Position numbers and translations under genes: made by a program. From Shewanella algae (lineage in GTDB: Bacteria; Pseudomonadota; Gammaproteobacteria; Enterobacterales; Shewanellaceae), in the NCBI RefSeq assembly GCF_009183365.2, contig NZ_CP068230.1, positions 2,261,001 through 2,325,000 of the forward strand: a stretch of DNA of 64,000 nt, read 5' to 3'. The notes under the pieces were generated by a model. The model was not told the DNA's origin. It ran no database searches and saw only the letters and a program-made list of their open reading frames with translations. The number at the start of each line of letters is the position of its first letter. The stretch's first letter is position 1. Below, one piece after another: positions 44,801 to 53,161 of the stretch.

Positions 44801-45515
44801 GGAGCAGGGCCTCGGTGGCGTCCCTTTCTCTTGGCCAGCTCAGTCGCAGCCTTGCGAGCTGGGTCTGCAACTGCTCGGCATATTGGTCGAATTTCCCCGG
44901 GTCGCGGTTGGCGCTCGCTTGACTGGCGCCGAGCAGTGGTCTCAATTCGCGCCCCAGCGCATCCGGAGTGGCGTAATGGGCGGCTATCGCGGTCGCCAGC
45001 GCTGTTGGCAGCCGATAGCAGACATGACGCCAGAAATCGCGCACACTCTGGCGCAGATATTCGCTGTCATCCAGGGTAAATTCCGACTCGAACAGCAGCG
45101 CCGACTCAAAGGCCATATCCGAGAGGATCCGCTGGCAAAAGCCGTGAATGGTAAAAATGGCGGCTTCATCCAGGCTCTTGAGCGCCAGATCCAGCTGCTT
45201 GAGGGCGGTTGCACGCTGCGTTGGCGGGCAGCGCTGATAAAGCTGCTCGATAAAATCGTCTTTGACGCTTAAGCCGATAAAGCGCTGATAACAGCTGCGG
45301 ATCCTTTTGCGTATCCTGTCGCGCAGCTCTTCGGTGGCGGCGTTGGTAAAGGTGACCACCAGGATCTGCTCACAGCTAAGGCCCGGGCGCTCAAAATCAC
45401 CCAGCAATAAGCGCAGATAGAGGCCGGAAATGGTGTAGGTCTTGCCGGTCCCGGCACTGGCCTCAATCAGGCGCCGGCCGCTCAGCGGTAAACTCAATGG
45501 CTCCAGTGCTTGCAT
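41844..45515 (-). CDS. recB: Exodeoxyribonuclease V beta subunit RecB
   Basis: A 1223-residue UvrD-type 3'-5' helicase plus nuclease. Motif I ASAGTGKTYTI near residue 20, II LIDEFQDTDPLQF, III GDPKQAIYAFRGADI, VI YVALTRP, and the C-terminal nuclease motif DYKSNHLG with upstream GFIDLTFEYQG. Between motifs II and III lies a Pro/Glu/Lys run (QPEPKPEPEPKPES) encoded by an 18-bp tandem duplication at 44221-44256. It starts 1 base after the recC stop and overlaps recD. The ptrA gene found between recC and recB in E. coli is absent. Confidence 0.97.
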   Translation of the reverse strand: MQALEPLSLPLSGRRLIEASAGTGKTYTISGLYLRLLLGDFERPGLSCEQILVVTFTNAATEELRDRIRKRIRSCYQRFIGLSVKDDFIEQLYQRCPPTQRATALKQLDLALKSLDEAAIFTIHGFCQRILSDMAFESALLFESEFTLDDSEYLRQSVRDFWRHVCYRLPTALATAIAAHYATPDALGRELRPLLGASQASANRDPGKFDQYAEQLQTQLARLRLSWPRERDATEALLHSLPLNGTSYGKQADGYPKLTAMLEQMDNWAKYHQGLPTPKLLDSLALGSLKLRKGGEIPTAQQAPLLAQIEALRDSVDSLIPAFLYQARAQIAERFAELKAERNLLSPDDLLLTLAKAIGGLTQTAPDSGLAIGEQLKQEIGKRFPVALIDEFQDTDPLQFAIFSGIYPAQLPQQDADAGAQPEPKPEPEPKPESSRTLLMIGDPKQAIYAFRGADIYTYIEARRNTADHYNLDTNYRSACNMIAAVNRLFAGRNDPFISDAIPFEPVKANDAGSKQLLAPGADSAALQLRLLKEDPDKGLNKTQARKLLAEDTAAEIVRLLNAANRGECRLTGSEQPLRARDIAILVRDRNEAAVMQQALNSRQIGAVFLSRDSVMVTEEAREIALILKALASPRDERAIRSALACRLLGFSANKIHEFNQSETLRAEVLDTFMSLHELWSRRGIMPALLNLADHWQLLERLGREANAERRLTDFRHLAELLQQKSTELEGMSALVNWFEQELLSGQSREEQQLRLASEQNLVQIVTIHKSKGLEYPVCFIPFVSLARDGSRRPSPMLYHKDNQLVWDLDASDEGWEACKRETLAEDLRLLYVALTRPIYRCYLGLANHCRMNKTGINSFLKDTTIGYLLGIEDKDCDGDRLQSAAASLVCEAISLTEIGDADPSRLQGTENHSQSPLCAQVPAARQGAPWRVGSYSGLVKHLPHERVLPGAGDEEFEIEPASVYEPQDVLQANRFSFARGANAGSFMHLVLEKIDFTQAEEELLLHLPQAMQQYGIDSDWQDVLYNWYRDLLNADIALPQGQSLRLGDLSKRQKLVEMEFYLPLGGDTQLIDTELSRLLAKHGYGGELRFDAFKGMLKGFIDLTFEYQGRFYIADYKSNHLGDDFSDYRQDKMAAAISEHRYDLQYLLYSLALHRYLSLKLPDYCYQSHFGGCCYLFLRGMSAAHPGAGVFVDRPDEAVILALDALLKGESPSSAPQLELSL
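44221..44256. repeat. 18-bp in-frame tandem repeat inside recB
   Basis: GGCTTGGGTTCAGGCTCG followed by the same 18 bases with one change near the end (plus strand). On the coding strand it adds six residues per copy of a Pro/Glu/Lys run just before helicase motif III. Confidence 0.85.
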
Positions 45516-45516
45516 A

Positions 45517-48500
45517 TTATTCCTGCCCCATCTGGGTAAAATCGGCCAGGGCGGCCAGTTTGTCTTTGTGGTAAAGGCTGATAAGCGGCGCCAAAATCCC
45601 CTGGGCCAACGCCGGGAAACTCAGGCTCTGCTGGAGTCTGAGTTGCCAACCGTCCGGCAACCCCGCACTCATGTTGCTCAGCGTAAACTCATCTTCACTC
45701 AACTCATCTTCACTCAACTCATCTTCACTTAACTTAGGTTCACCAGCTTTGAGTCCAAAATCTGCCGCCGTGGCAGCATAGGCGTTGTCATCAAGGGTTA
45801 AACCAAAGTCATCCGGAAAGCGGAACAGGCGGGCGTTATGGGGATCCTGGCCGTCACCGAACCCGGCATCATCCAACCAGGCGCTCTCGGCCTCAGCAAG
45901 CCGCAGCTGATGTTCAGTGTCAATGGGCAATCCATCTTCTACCTCGGCGCTGAAGTACGCCATGGAGGTTTGCGCCATAAAGGGCAGCGGCCTATGCTGC
46001 CCCAGTTCGAACAAGGCGGCCAGCTGACCCAGCAGGGCCTTGGCGGACTCGGCCTTGAGCGGTGCCATGGCGTGGAAGTGACCTGCATCCAGCAGATAGC
46101 TGTGTCTGTGAATGCCGCTGGCATTGAGGCACAGATGGCGAATATAGAGGCTCAACAGGTCCTTGGGCTTGGTGGTACCCGGCCTTAAGTTGACCAGCCC
46201 CTTGGGGTAGCAGTCTTCGATGCGGCCACAGAGCAACAGCTCGCGGCCATTGACCTCGAGCTTGAGGGCTATTTCAACGGCATCCGGCTTGGGCAATTCG
46301 GCGCGAAGAAAACGGGTACGCTCCACCGCCGGGGCGATATCGCGGCGGTATTGATCCAGCAGCAGATCGTCAAACGGCGCCATCGGCAGCAGACCTTCGG
46401 CCTTGAGCTTGTCGAGCAGGGTTTCATCCAGCTCTCCGCGCTCGTCTTCCAGCGCATCCTGCATCATCAGCAGCTGCAGCTGATAACGTTGCAGGGCGTT
46501 GAGCTCAAAGGGCTCATCATTGTCCTGACTGTCGATATCCAGTCTCAAGTCCAGCTGCAGCACCCGCTGGCAGAAATACTGCGCCGGGTTGCGGAAAAAG
46601 CGGATCAGCGCCGAGAGTTCAAGCTCCGGCTCCTTGAGGGCGGTTTCCTCGCCCAGCTCATGTTCAATAAAAGGCGCCGGGCTTTGGGCGGCAAACATCT
46701 CCCGGGGGCACCACTGGGTTGCAAAACTGCCGGGCAGCTCGCTGTCACTGTAGAGCCGGGCATCGAAGGGCTGCAGCGGTTGCTGAATGATGAGGCGCTG
46801 CATCAGCGCATCGGCCGCCAGATCGCCAAGGGCGGCTATCTCATCGGCATCTGTGGGCACTGTGGGCGGCGTAAATTGCGCCTCGTCCGGGCGATAACAC
46901 AGCTGAATGTATTCCAGCAATTCCGATACCAGCATGGAGGGAATACGTTCACTGTTATCGCGCTCGCTGTGGCCTATGTAACTGATATAGAGCTGATCCC
47001 GGGCCGACAGCAAGGCTTCGAGAAACAGGTATCTGTCATCCAGGCGTCTTGAGCGGTCGCCGCGTCTTGGCTTTTCATGGGCGGTGAGATCGAACCCCAC
47101 AGGATGTTGCACCCTGGGGTAGACGCCATCATTCATTCCCAGCAAACACACCTGACGGAAGGGGATGGATCGCATCGGCATCAGGGTACAGAAGTTGACG
47201 CTGCCGGCGAGATAACGCTGACCGACCCTGGACTCACTCAAGGTTGAGTTGAACCATTGCCAAACCACTGTCAGCGGCAATACCCCGCTAAAGCCCGACA
47301 GTCGCAGCTCTTCGGCGAATCTGTCTATGGCCTGGCGAATGTTGTTGATCTCTTCCCTGGCATCGTCTTCCTGGGCCAGATAAAAGGCATCGAGCAGGGC
47401 GTTAAGCTGCGCCACCCGCTCTTCCGGCGGGGTTTGCTGCTTGAGCTCTTCCCTGAAGTCATCGAGCGCTTCAATAAAATTCAACAGCTTGCCGAGCGCC
47501 TGCGCCGACTGACCTTCAATACCGGCCAGCGGCAGATCGCCCTGATACAGCTCGGCATCATCGCCCAGGGCATAGCCCAGCAGCATGCGGCGGATCCCAA
47601 AGGCCCAGGAGTGTTTGTCAAACCCGGGCAAGCCCAGCTCTTCGCGGTTGTGACTGTCGCGGCCCCAGCGAATACCGGCGGCCTTGAGCCAGCCCTTGAG
47701 CTGCTCCAGCTCCTCCTGGGCTATGCCAAAGCGGGCCAGCACAGCGGGCACTTCGAGAATACTGATGATGTCTGTCAGGCCAAAGCGGCTCTTGTCCAGC
47801 GCCAACAGGTTGAGAAAACCGGCAATTAAGGGGGATTCCTGAGCCGCGCCGCGATCGGCTATGGCATAGGGGATGTAATGATCGCCGCTCTTGGCGGAAA
47901 ACACCGCATCGATATAGGGGGCGTAGGCGGCCACGTCGGGCAGCATCACCATGATGTCCTTGGCGGCCAGCGAAGGGTTGCTGCGCAGGCGATGCAGCAG
48001 ATGATCGTGCAAGGTTTCCACTTCCCGCAGCGGACTGTGGCAGCTTCGCAGGGTGATGGAGTCGTCGGTGGCGGCCAAGGGCCTGCGCCGGGCGATATTC
48101 AGGTATTTGCTGACATCCGGCCCCAGAGGCTCGCCTAAGGTTTCCATCTCCAGAATGTCATTTTGAATGCCGCCGAGCAGGGTATTTGTGTTGCCGGGGT
48201 GAAACAGCTCTTCCAGTTCCAGCCGCTCAGGGGGCAGCTCCAGCACCATATCCAGCAGCTCGCGGCCGAGACGGCCGTTATTGGCCAGAATGGGATTGCC
48301 CACTTCCAGCTTGTCTTCCCAGAGCTCGGGCAACTGTTTCTTGCCCTCAAAAGCCAGCGCCATTCGCGCCCGCGCCCTGGGCTCTATGATATCGCCCCAA
48401 TAGTGACGACAGGGGCTGAGGCTCAGCATCACTACCTCGATGCGACTGGCGAGCGCATAGAGTACATCCAGTGTTTGCGGCGCCATCGAGGAGATCCCGA

Positions 48501-49146
48501 ACACGAACAATCTGGGCGGCAGGCCTTCCAAGGCATGATCGTTGCCGCCTGTCAGCGTTTCTATCAGCGCCTGGTGCAGATTGGCCCTGTGGTAATGGCT
48601 CTGTTGCAACTCCTGATTGTTGTAACGCACCAACTCGCGCCAAAGCTCGGGTTGCCAGGCGTGCTGCGGCGCTATCTCCAGCGGAGATTCATTTTGCTCC
48701 CAGCCGAGGATCCATTCCGGACGGTATACCAGATATTGATCGAAAATATCGGCGATACGGCCGCTGAGTTGAAACAGTTTGAGCTCGACATCGTCGCCCA
48801 GATAATGTCTGAGCGGTGCAAAATTGTCTCTATCCAGAAGGGAGGGCAACAGCGCCATCAGTTTCCAGGTCATCGCCGCCTTGGTAAAGGGATTTTCCTT
48901 GGGCACGTCATCGAGCAGCAGATAACAGAGCTGCCAGATAAAGCTGGACGGCAGCGGAAACTCCTGCGCTGCTGCCACGCCGTTGTGGCGCGCCAACTCC
49001 AGGCGGAGCCAGGTGGACATGCCGGGGCTTTGCACCAGAATTTGCTCACAGCTAAGCGGCGACATGCCGGGGACGCCATCGCGAAGCCGGTCTGCCAGGG
49101 TGGCCGACAGCAATTCCATCTTGTTGGACTGGATAAGAGTAAACAT
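45517..49146 (-). CDS. recC: Exodeoxyribonuclease V gamma subunit RecC
   Basis: A 1209-residue Chi-recognition scaffold of RecBCD, an inactive helicase/nuclease relative. Family marks: N-terminal MFTLIQSNKMELLSATLAD, QSPGMSTWLRLELA, FGISSMAPQTLDVLYAL, LLGMNDGVYPR and RRGDRSRRLDDRYLFLEA. Near the C-terminus it carries the acidic repeat LSEDELSEDELSEDEF, encoded by a 15-bp tandem repeat. It follows tgpA by 51 bases with no clear terminator between them. Confidence 0.97.
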   Translation of the reverse strand: MFTLIQSNKMELLSATLADRLRDGVPGMSPLSCEQILVQSPGMSTWLRLELARHNGVAAAQEFPLPSSFIWQLCYLLLDDVPKENPFTKAAMTWKLMALLPSLLDRDNFAPLRHYLGDDVELKLFQLSGRIADIFDQYLVYRPEWILGWEQNESPLEIAPQHAWQPELWRELVRYNNQELQQSHYHRANLHQALIETLTGGNDHALEGLPPRLFVFGISSMAPQTLDVLYALASRIEVVMLSLSPCRHYWGDIIEPRARARMALAFEGKKQLPELWEDKLEVGNPILANNGRLGRELLDMVLELPPERLELEELFHPGNTNTLLGGIQNDILEMETLGEPLGPDVSKYLNIARRRPLAATDDSITLRSCHSPLREVETLHDHLLHRLRSNPSLAAKDIMVMLPDVAAYAPYIDAVFSAKSGDHYIPYAIADRGAAQESPLIAGFLNLLALDKSRFGLTDIISILEVPAVLARFGIAQEELEQLKGWLKAAGIRWGRDSHNREELGLPGFDKHSWAFGIRRMLLGYALGDDAELYQGDLPLAGIEGQSAQALGKLLNFIEALDDFREELKQQTPPEERVAQLNALLDAFYLAQEDDAREEINNIRQAIDRFAEELRLSGFSGVLPLTVVWQWFNSTLSESRVGQRYLAGSVNFCTLMPMRSIPFRQVCLLGMNDGVYPRVQHPVGFDLTAHEKPRRGDRSRRLDDRYLFLEALLSARDQLYISYIGHSERDNSERIPSMLVSELLEYIQLCYRPDEAQFTPPTVPTDADEIAALGDLAADALMQRLIIQQPLQPFDARLYSDSELPGSFATQWCPREMFAAQSPAPFIEHELGEETALKEPELELSALIRFFRNPAQYFCQRVLQLDLRLDIDSQDNDEPFELNALQRYQLQLLMMQDALEDERGELDETLLDKLKAEGLLPMAPFDDLLLDQYRRDIAPAVERTRFLRAELPKPDAVEIALKLEVNGRELLLCGRIEDCYPKGLVNLRPGTTKPKDLLSLYIRHLCLNASGIHRHSYLLDAGHFHAMAPLKAESAKALLGQLAALFELGQHRPLPFMAQTSMAYFSAEVEDGLPIDTEHQLRLAEAESAWLDDAGFGDGQDPHNARLFRFPDDFGLTLDDNAYAATAADFGLKAGEPKLSEDELSEDELSEDEFTLSNMSAGLPDGWQLRLQQSLSFPALAQGILAPLISLYHKDKLAALADFTQMGQE
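45686..45730. repeat. 15-bp in-frame tandem repeat (three copies) inside recC
   Basis: AACTCATCTTCACTC repeats three times on the plus strand (last copy ends in T), giving SEDEL-type residues on the coding strand, about 40 residues before the RecC C-terminus. Copy changes keep the frame. Confidence 0.9.
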
Positions 49147-49197
49147 AGGCAGCAGGGTTACCTGGCTTTGGGCCGTTTATTGCTTTGGTGCTCTATT

Positions 49198-51261
49198 CTA
49201 GGTGCTTGATTTATCGGGTTGCAAATCTTGTTTCAGCAGTTTGAACCATAAAGCGCGGGACTGGCGGATAAAGCGGCGTTTATATATCGCCGACTCCTTG
49301 GAAGCGTCTTGATACTTGAGTTGAATATAGAGTGAGGTCCAACTTTCTATCTCCTCTGTCAGCGCCGGCCAGCGTGCAACAAGCGCCGCGGCGTAATCCA
49401 CTGGCCCCAGGGAAGCCGGCCTTGGCAGCCCGAGCCTGGCAGCCTGGCGGCATACCTTGAGATAGTGACGGTTAATGCTGTCAGGGCCTCTTTTAAGCCG
49501 CAGCAGGCCAGTGGTGAACAAAATGACGATAAAGGTAAGGGCCATCACCCCGAGGACCAAGGCTGCCAGGCGGCCGATACTCACTTCCCCCAGCAGTTTG
49601 GAGAGCACTTCTTGCTGGCGCGCGTTGTCAAAACCCAGTACCCAGACGCTCCAGTAGTAATCCAGGCTGGCGAGCCTGAGTCTCAGGCTGTTGTACCAGT
49701 CGCTGGCCCGCACCCCGGCAAACGGCAGTTCGGAAAGATAGCTTTCTTCCGGGCTGAACAGGGAGTCGAAACCCTGCTCAATTCGTTCGGGCGCTATCAT
49801 GGCGGTGGGGTCGTAACGTACCCAACCTTTGCCTTCGAGATAGACTTCACTCCAGGCGTGGGCCATATATTGATACACGCTGAGATAACCGGCCTGCGGG
49901 TTGTATTCGCCGCCCTGATAACCGGTGACAATGCGGGCGGGCAAGCCGGTGGCTCTGGCCATGAAGGTGAATGCCGAGGCGTAGTGAACACAGAAACCGG
50001 CGCGATTTTCAAACAAAAAGTCGTCCAGTTGCTGCGGCCCCACCGGTGGGGGCGTCAGGGTGTAGAAAAAGGGCTGGCTGTTGAAATACTGCATCATGGC
50101 CGTCAAGCGCTGCTCGGCTTGCGGGTAACGGCGGGCAAAATCGGCGGCAAGTTTGCGGCTGCGGGGGTTGATTTCATCGGGGAGGCTCAGATTAAGCTGC
50201 CGCAGCGGCGCTCTCAAGCGGTTATCCAGGGGGGCATCCGGATAGCTCATCACCCGGTATTGCAACCTTTGTTCTACCGGCCTTATGGCATAGAGGCGAA
50301 AGTCCGGCAGATTCACCAGGCGCGGATCCATGCTGTAGGCGAGATCCAAGCCGAACAGCCAATGCTGGCCGCTCGGCTCGGCTATGATGCTGTAATCGAT
50401 AAAAGGCCCTTTGGGGGCGCCGGGTTCGGGGCGGCGATTCATGATAAAGCTGTCTTGCTGCAGCGCCTTTATTCCCCGTGACTGCTGCCAGCGTTTGCCG
50501 TCATATTCTTCCAATACCAGTGCGCGCCAATACCTGTCTTCCGGAGCCGGTATCTGGCCCTTGAAACTGGCGCGAAATGCCAGCTCGTTGGATTTGGTCA
50601 GGCGCGAGATATCACCAAAGCTCAGCTCATCGGACAGACCTGTGGTACTGCTTTTCATCTGCGGCACCATCCAAAGCGGACTGAAACGCGGCAGCACTAC
50701 AAAAAGCAGCAGTGCCAGCGGCAGACTCTGTGCCAGCAGCACCAGGGTTAGCTTGATCTGGCGATTGAACGAGGCCTGTTCGTGGTAGAGGCTTGCCAAC
50801 ACACAGGTGTTGAGCGCCGCCACCAGCGAGAGTTGCAGGGTGTCGAGCATCTGCTGATGGTCGATAAAGGTGAGGGCGATAAGAAAGTAGCCCACCAGTA
50901 CCACGGCTTTGACATCGCGGCGACTGCGCATTTCGATATATTTGAGGGAATAGCCGAGGATCAACAAGTTGACCAGGGCATTGAGCAGGCCAAGTTCGCG
51001 ACTCACCAGCGCCAACGTCAGCGCCGCAGCAATGGCCAGCACAGTCACCAGCACTCTGGGGGGCCTGGCGACCTTGCCAAGATAGATCCCCAAGCGCCAG
51101 ACAAAACAGATGGCGCAGATCCCCAGGGTTCCCAAGGTGATTTTGCCTGCAAGCGGCGCCAGCACTGCCAGATTGGTGATCAGCAGCCAAAGCAAGGTGC
51201 GGCGGGCGATGATCTCCTCCGAGGTCTCCTTGAGCGCGGCTTTCAAGCGAGCGGCTTTCAT
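49198..51261 (-). CDS. Transglutaminase-like membrane protein (TgpA/DUF3488)
   Basis: A 687-residue inner-membrane protein. The first 210 residues hold about six hydrophobic helices (DUF3488); a periplasmic transglutaminase core follows with catalytic Cys in RAGFCVHYASAF, His in YMAHAWSEVYL and Asp in WVRYDPTA; then one more membrane helix near 575-600 and a cytoplasmic tail. TgpA of Pseudomonas is essential there, but its substrate is not known. It overlaps the DUF58 gene by 4 bases and belongs to the moxR-DUF58-tgpA trio. Confidence 0.93.
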   Translation of the reverse strand: MKAARLKAALKETSEEIIARRTLLWLLITNLAVLAPLAGKITLGTLGICAICFVWRLGIYLGKVARPPRVLVTVLAIAAALTLALVSRELGLLNALVNLLILGYSLKYIEMRSRRDVKAVVLVGYFLIALTFIDHQQMLDTLQLSLVAALNTCVLASLYHEQASFNRQIKLTLVLLAQSLPLALLLFVVLPRFSPLWMVPQMKSSTTGLSDELSFGDISRLTKSNELAFRASFKGQIPAPEDRYWRALVLEEYDGKRWQQSRGIKALQQDSFIMNRRPEPGAPKGPFIDYSIIAEPSGQHWLFGLDLAYSMDPRLVNLPDFRLYAIRPVEQRLQYRVMSYPDAPLDNRLRAPLRQLNLSLPDEINPRSRKLAADFARRYPQAEQRLTAMMQYFNSQPFFYTLTPPPVGPQQLDDFLFENRAGFCVHYASAFTFMARATGLPARIVTGYQGGEYNPQAGYLSVYQYMAHAWSEVYLEGKGWVRYDPTAMIAPERIEQGFDSLFSPEESYLSELPFAGVRASDWYNSLRLRLASLDYYWSVWVLGFDNARQQEVLSKLLGEVSIGRLAALVLGVMALTFIVILFTTGLLRLKRGPDSINRHYLKVCRQAARLGLPRPASLGPVDYAAALVARWPALTEEIESWTSLYIQLKYQDASKESAIYKRRFIRQSRALWFKLLKQDLQPDKSST

Positions 51262-52238
51262 CGGCCGGTACCTTCAGCCTTACCAGGATAGAGCGCCAGG
51301 GCTTTGAGGCATTCCTGACGCTGAGCTCCGCCTTGAGAAGGCGCTATGGTCCTGCCCGCTAACTTAAGCCCCCAGGTTTGGCCTGAATGGGCCAGTTGAT
51401 TGACCTGATAACTCAGCTCACCCAGGCGCTTTTCCAACTCATCGCCGGTTAACTTGCTATCAAGCTCCAGCCACAAGGGCGCCCCCTGAGGCTCGGCAAA
51501 CTCCTTGCTGAGCATGCCTCGGCCCTGAGCCCACTGTTTCCAGGCCACCTGTTTGAGCGATTCGCCCGGGACATAGCTCTTAAGACCGGCGTATTCATCG
51601 ACGCCGCTGAGCCACTCGCCACTGTCTTGGGATTCGGGGACGTGTTCACTGCGCCCCAGTTTAGGTGTGCTGACCACAGGCGCTGGAAACACCCATTGAC
51701 TGGTGTCGAGATCCAGATGAGACCAGGCGCGGCAGAGCCCCAGAGGGTAGCAGGACTCCACCTTGAGCCGGCCTGGATGCCAAAGGCCCCTGGGCCTTGG
51801 CTGCATGGGCACTAAAGCCGTCTGCTCCTGGTTATCGACACAGGAGACAAAGACTTGCCGCTCTCCCGGGTAGCTGAAACCGAGCCGAAAAAGGCTTCTG
51901 TCGGCGCTGACGGTCACAGGGAAGGAGAGGCTGTCGCCGGCGTAGGCTTGGGGAGGCTTACGGGCACTGAGTCTCAGTCCCGCCAGGTTGCGGTAACTGT
52001 GAATGATGCAGGTGTGAAACACGCTGGCCAATACTATGGCCAGGCCGATCACCAGGTTGTTTTGATAGTTGGTGCCGAACAGAAACAGCAGCAGTACCAG
52101 CGCCAGCCAGATAACGCCGAAGCCGCTGGGAAGAATAAAGATGCTTCTGTGGCTCAAACGTTGCTCTTTGGCGGCGGGAATACGCCTTGACAACCAGCGG
52201 TTGAACCGGGCAGAGAAGAGGGAGGTCACAGAGGCCAT
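51258..52238 (-). CDS. DUF58 domain protein
   Basis: A 326-residue protein with two N-terminal membrane helices (about 35-80) and a cytoplasmic DUF58/von Willebrand-A-like region; the family hallmark is near YVPGESLKQVAWKQWAQGRGML. I start at ATG 52238 (MASVTSLFSARFN), 7 bases after the moxR stop; the longer frame upstream overlaps moxR and has no homology-like features. DUF58 proteins act with MoxR ATPases in assembling or activating partner complexes, here likely TgpA (context inference). Confidence 0.9.
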   Translation of the reverse strand: MASVTSLFSARFNRWLSRRIPAAKEQRLSHRSIFILPSGFGVIWLALVLLLFLFGTNYQNNLVIGLAIVLASVFHTCIIHSYRNLAGLRLSARKPPQAYAGDSLSFPVTVSADRSLFRLGFSYPGERQVFVSCVDNQEQTALVPMQPRPRGLWHPGRLKVESCYPLGLCRAWSHLDLDTSQWVFPAPVVSTPKLGRSEHVPESQDSGEWLSGVDEYAGLKSYVPGESLKQVAWKQWAQGRGMLSKEFAEPQGAPLWLELDSKLTGDELEKRLGELSYQVNQLAHSGQTWGLKLAGRTIAPSQGGAQRQECLKALALYPGKAEGTGR

Positions 52239-52245
52239 CTCATTG

Positions 52246-53148
52246 TTACCGAATGGGATTAATGGTGCCGAGTAACTTGGCCGATAACTGCTCGCCCTGA
52301 AGTTGGCTCGAATGCCGCAGGCGGTGCTCGGCAACGGCGCCAAACACAGCTTGCACATCTTCGGGCACCAGATATTGACGCCCCTGGATATAGGCCCAGG
52401 CCTTGGCAGCCGCCAGCAGCGCCTTGGTGGCTCTGGGGGAAAGGCCATAGCCTTCGTTTTGGCTGCGGGAAGCTTCCACCAGCGCCAGAATATAGTTAAG
52501 CAGGGCGTCGGAAGCGGCCACCTGCTCGCACTCCTGCTGCAGTTGATCCAGCTCGAGCGCACTCAGACACTGGGGCAGGGGCTGAGTGCGCTCTTGCCCT
52601 TTGAGCATGGCCAACTCGGCGTCCTGGTTGGGATAACCAATGGAGAGGCGCATCATAAAGCGGTCCAGCTGGGATTCCGGCAGTGGAAAGGTGCCTGATT
52701 GGTCGGTGGGGTTTTGGGTGGCGACCACAAAAAAAGGATGCGGCAGCCTGTGGGTCACACCGTCGACAGTGATCTGCCGCTCTGCCATCGCCTCGAGTAA
52801 GGCACTCTGGGTCTTGGGGCTGGCGCGGTTGATTTCGTCGGCCAGCACCATCTGTTTGAAGATGGGGCCGGGGTGGAATACAAACTCAGATTGCTGCTTA
52901 TCGAAGATGGAAACCCCGAGAATATCCGCCGGCAGCATGTCGCTGGTAAACTGAACCCGCTGATAACTCAAGCCTAAGGTTTGCGCCAGTGCGTGGGATA
53001 AACTGGTTTTGCCCATGCCCGGCAGATCTTCAATCAGCAGGTGGCCGCGGGCCAGTAAACAGGCCAGTGCCAGCCGTATTACCCTGGGCTTGCCTATCAA
53101 AACTTGCTCGAGTTGCTGCAGTACCTGGGTTATCTGGCTCTTGGACAC
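52246..53148 (-). CDS. MoxR-family AAA+ ATPase
   Basis: A 300-residue AAA_3 ATPase: Walker A LPGMGKTSL, Walker B VLADEINRASPKTQSALLEAM, sensor 1 VATQNPTDQSGTF, arginine-finger region PLPESQLDRFMMR. MoxR proteins are chaperone-like ATPases paired with DUF58/VWA proteins. It is first in the cluster moxR-DUF58-tgpA, which runs into recCBD. Confidence 0.95.
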   Translation of the reverse strand: MSKSQITQVLQQLEQVLIGKPRVIRLALACLLARGHLLIEDLPGMGKTSLSHALAQTLGLSYQRVQFTSDMLPADILGVSIFDKQQSEFVFHPGPIFKQMVLADEINRASPKTQSALLEAMAERQITVDGVTHRLPHPFFVVATQNPTDQSGTFPLPESQLDRFMMRLSIGYPNQDAELAMLKGQERTQPLPQCLSALELDQLQQECEQVAASDALLNYILALVEASRSQNEGYGLSPRATKALLAAAKAWAYIQGRQYLVPEDVQAVFGAVAEHRLRHSSQLQGEQLSAKLLGTINPIR

Positions 53149-53161
53149 ATTGGCTTCCTTG

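Noticed and set aside
49465..50481. A 338-codon plus-strand frame antisense to tgpA
   Set aside because: The sense strand encodes the intact transglutaminase core; the antisense frame has no recognisable domain.
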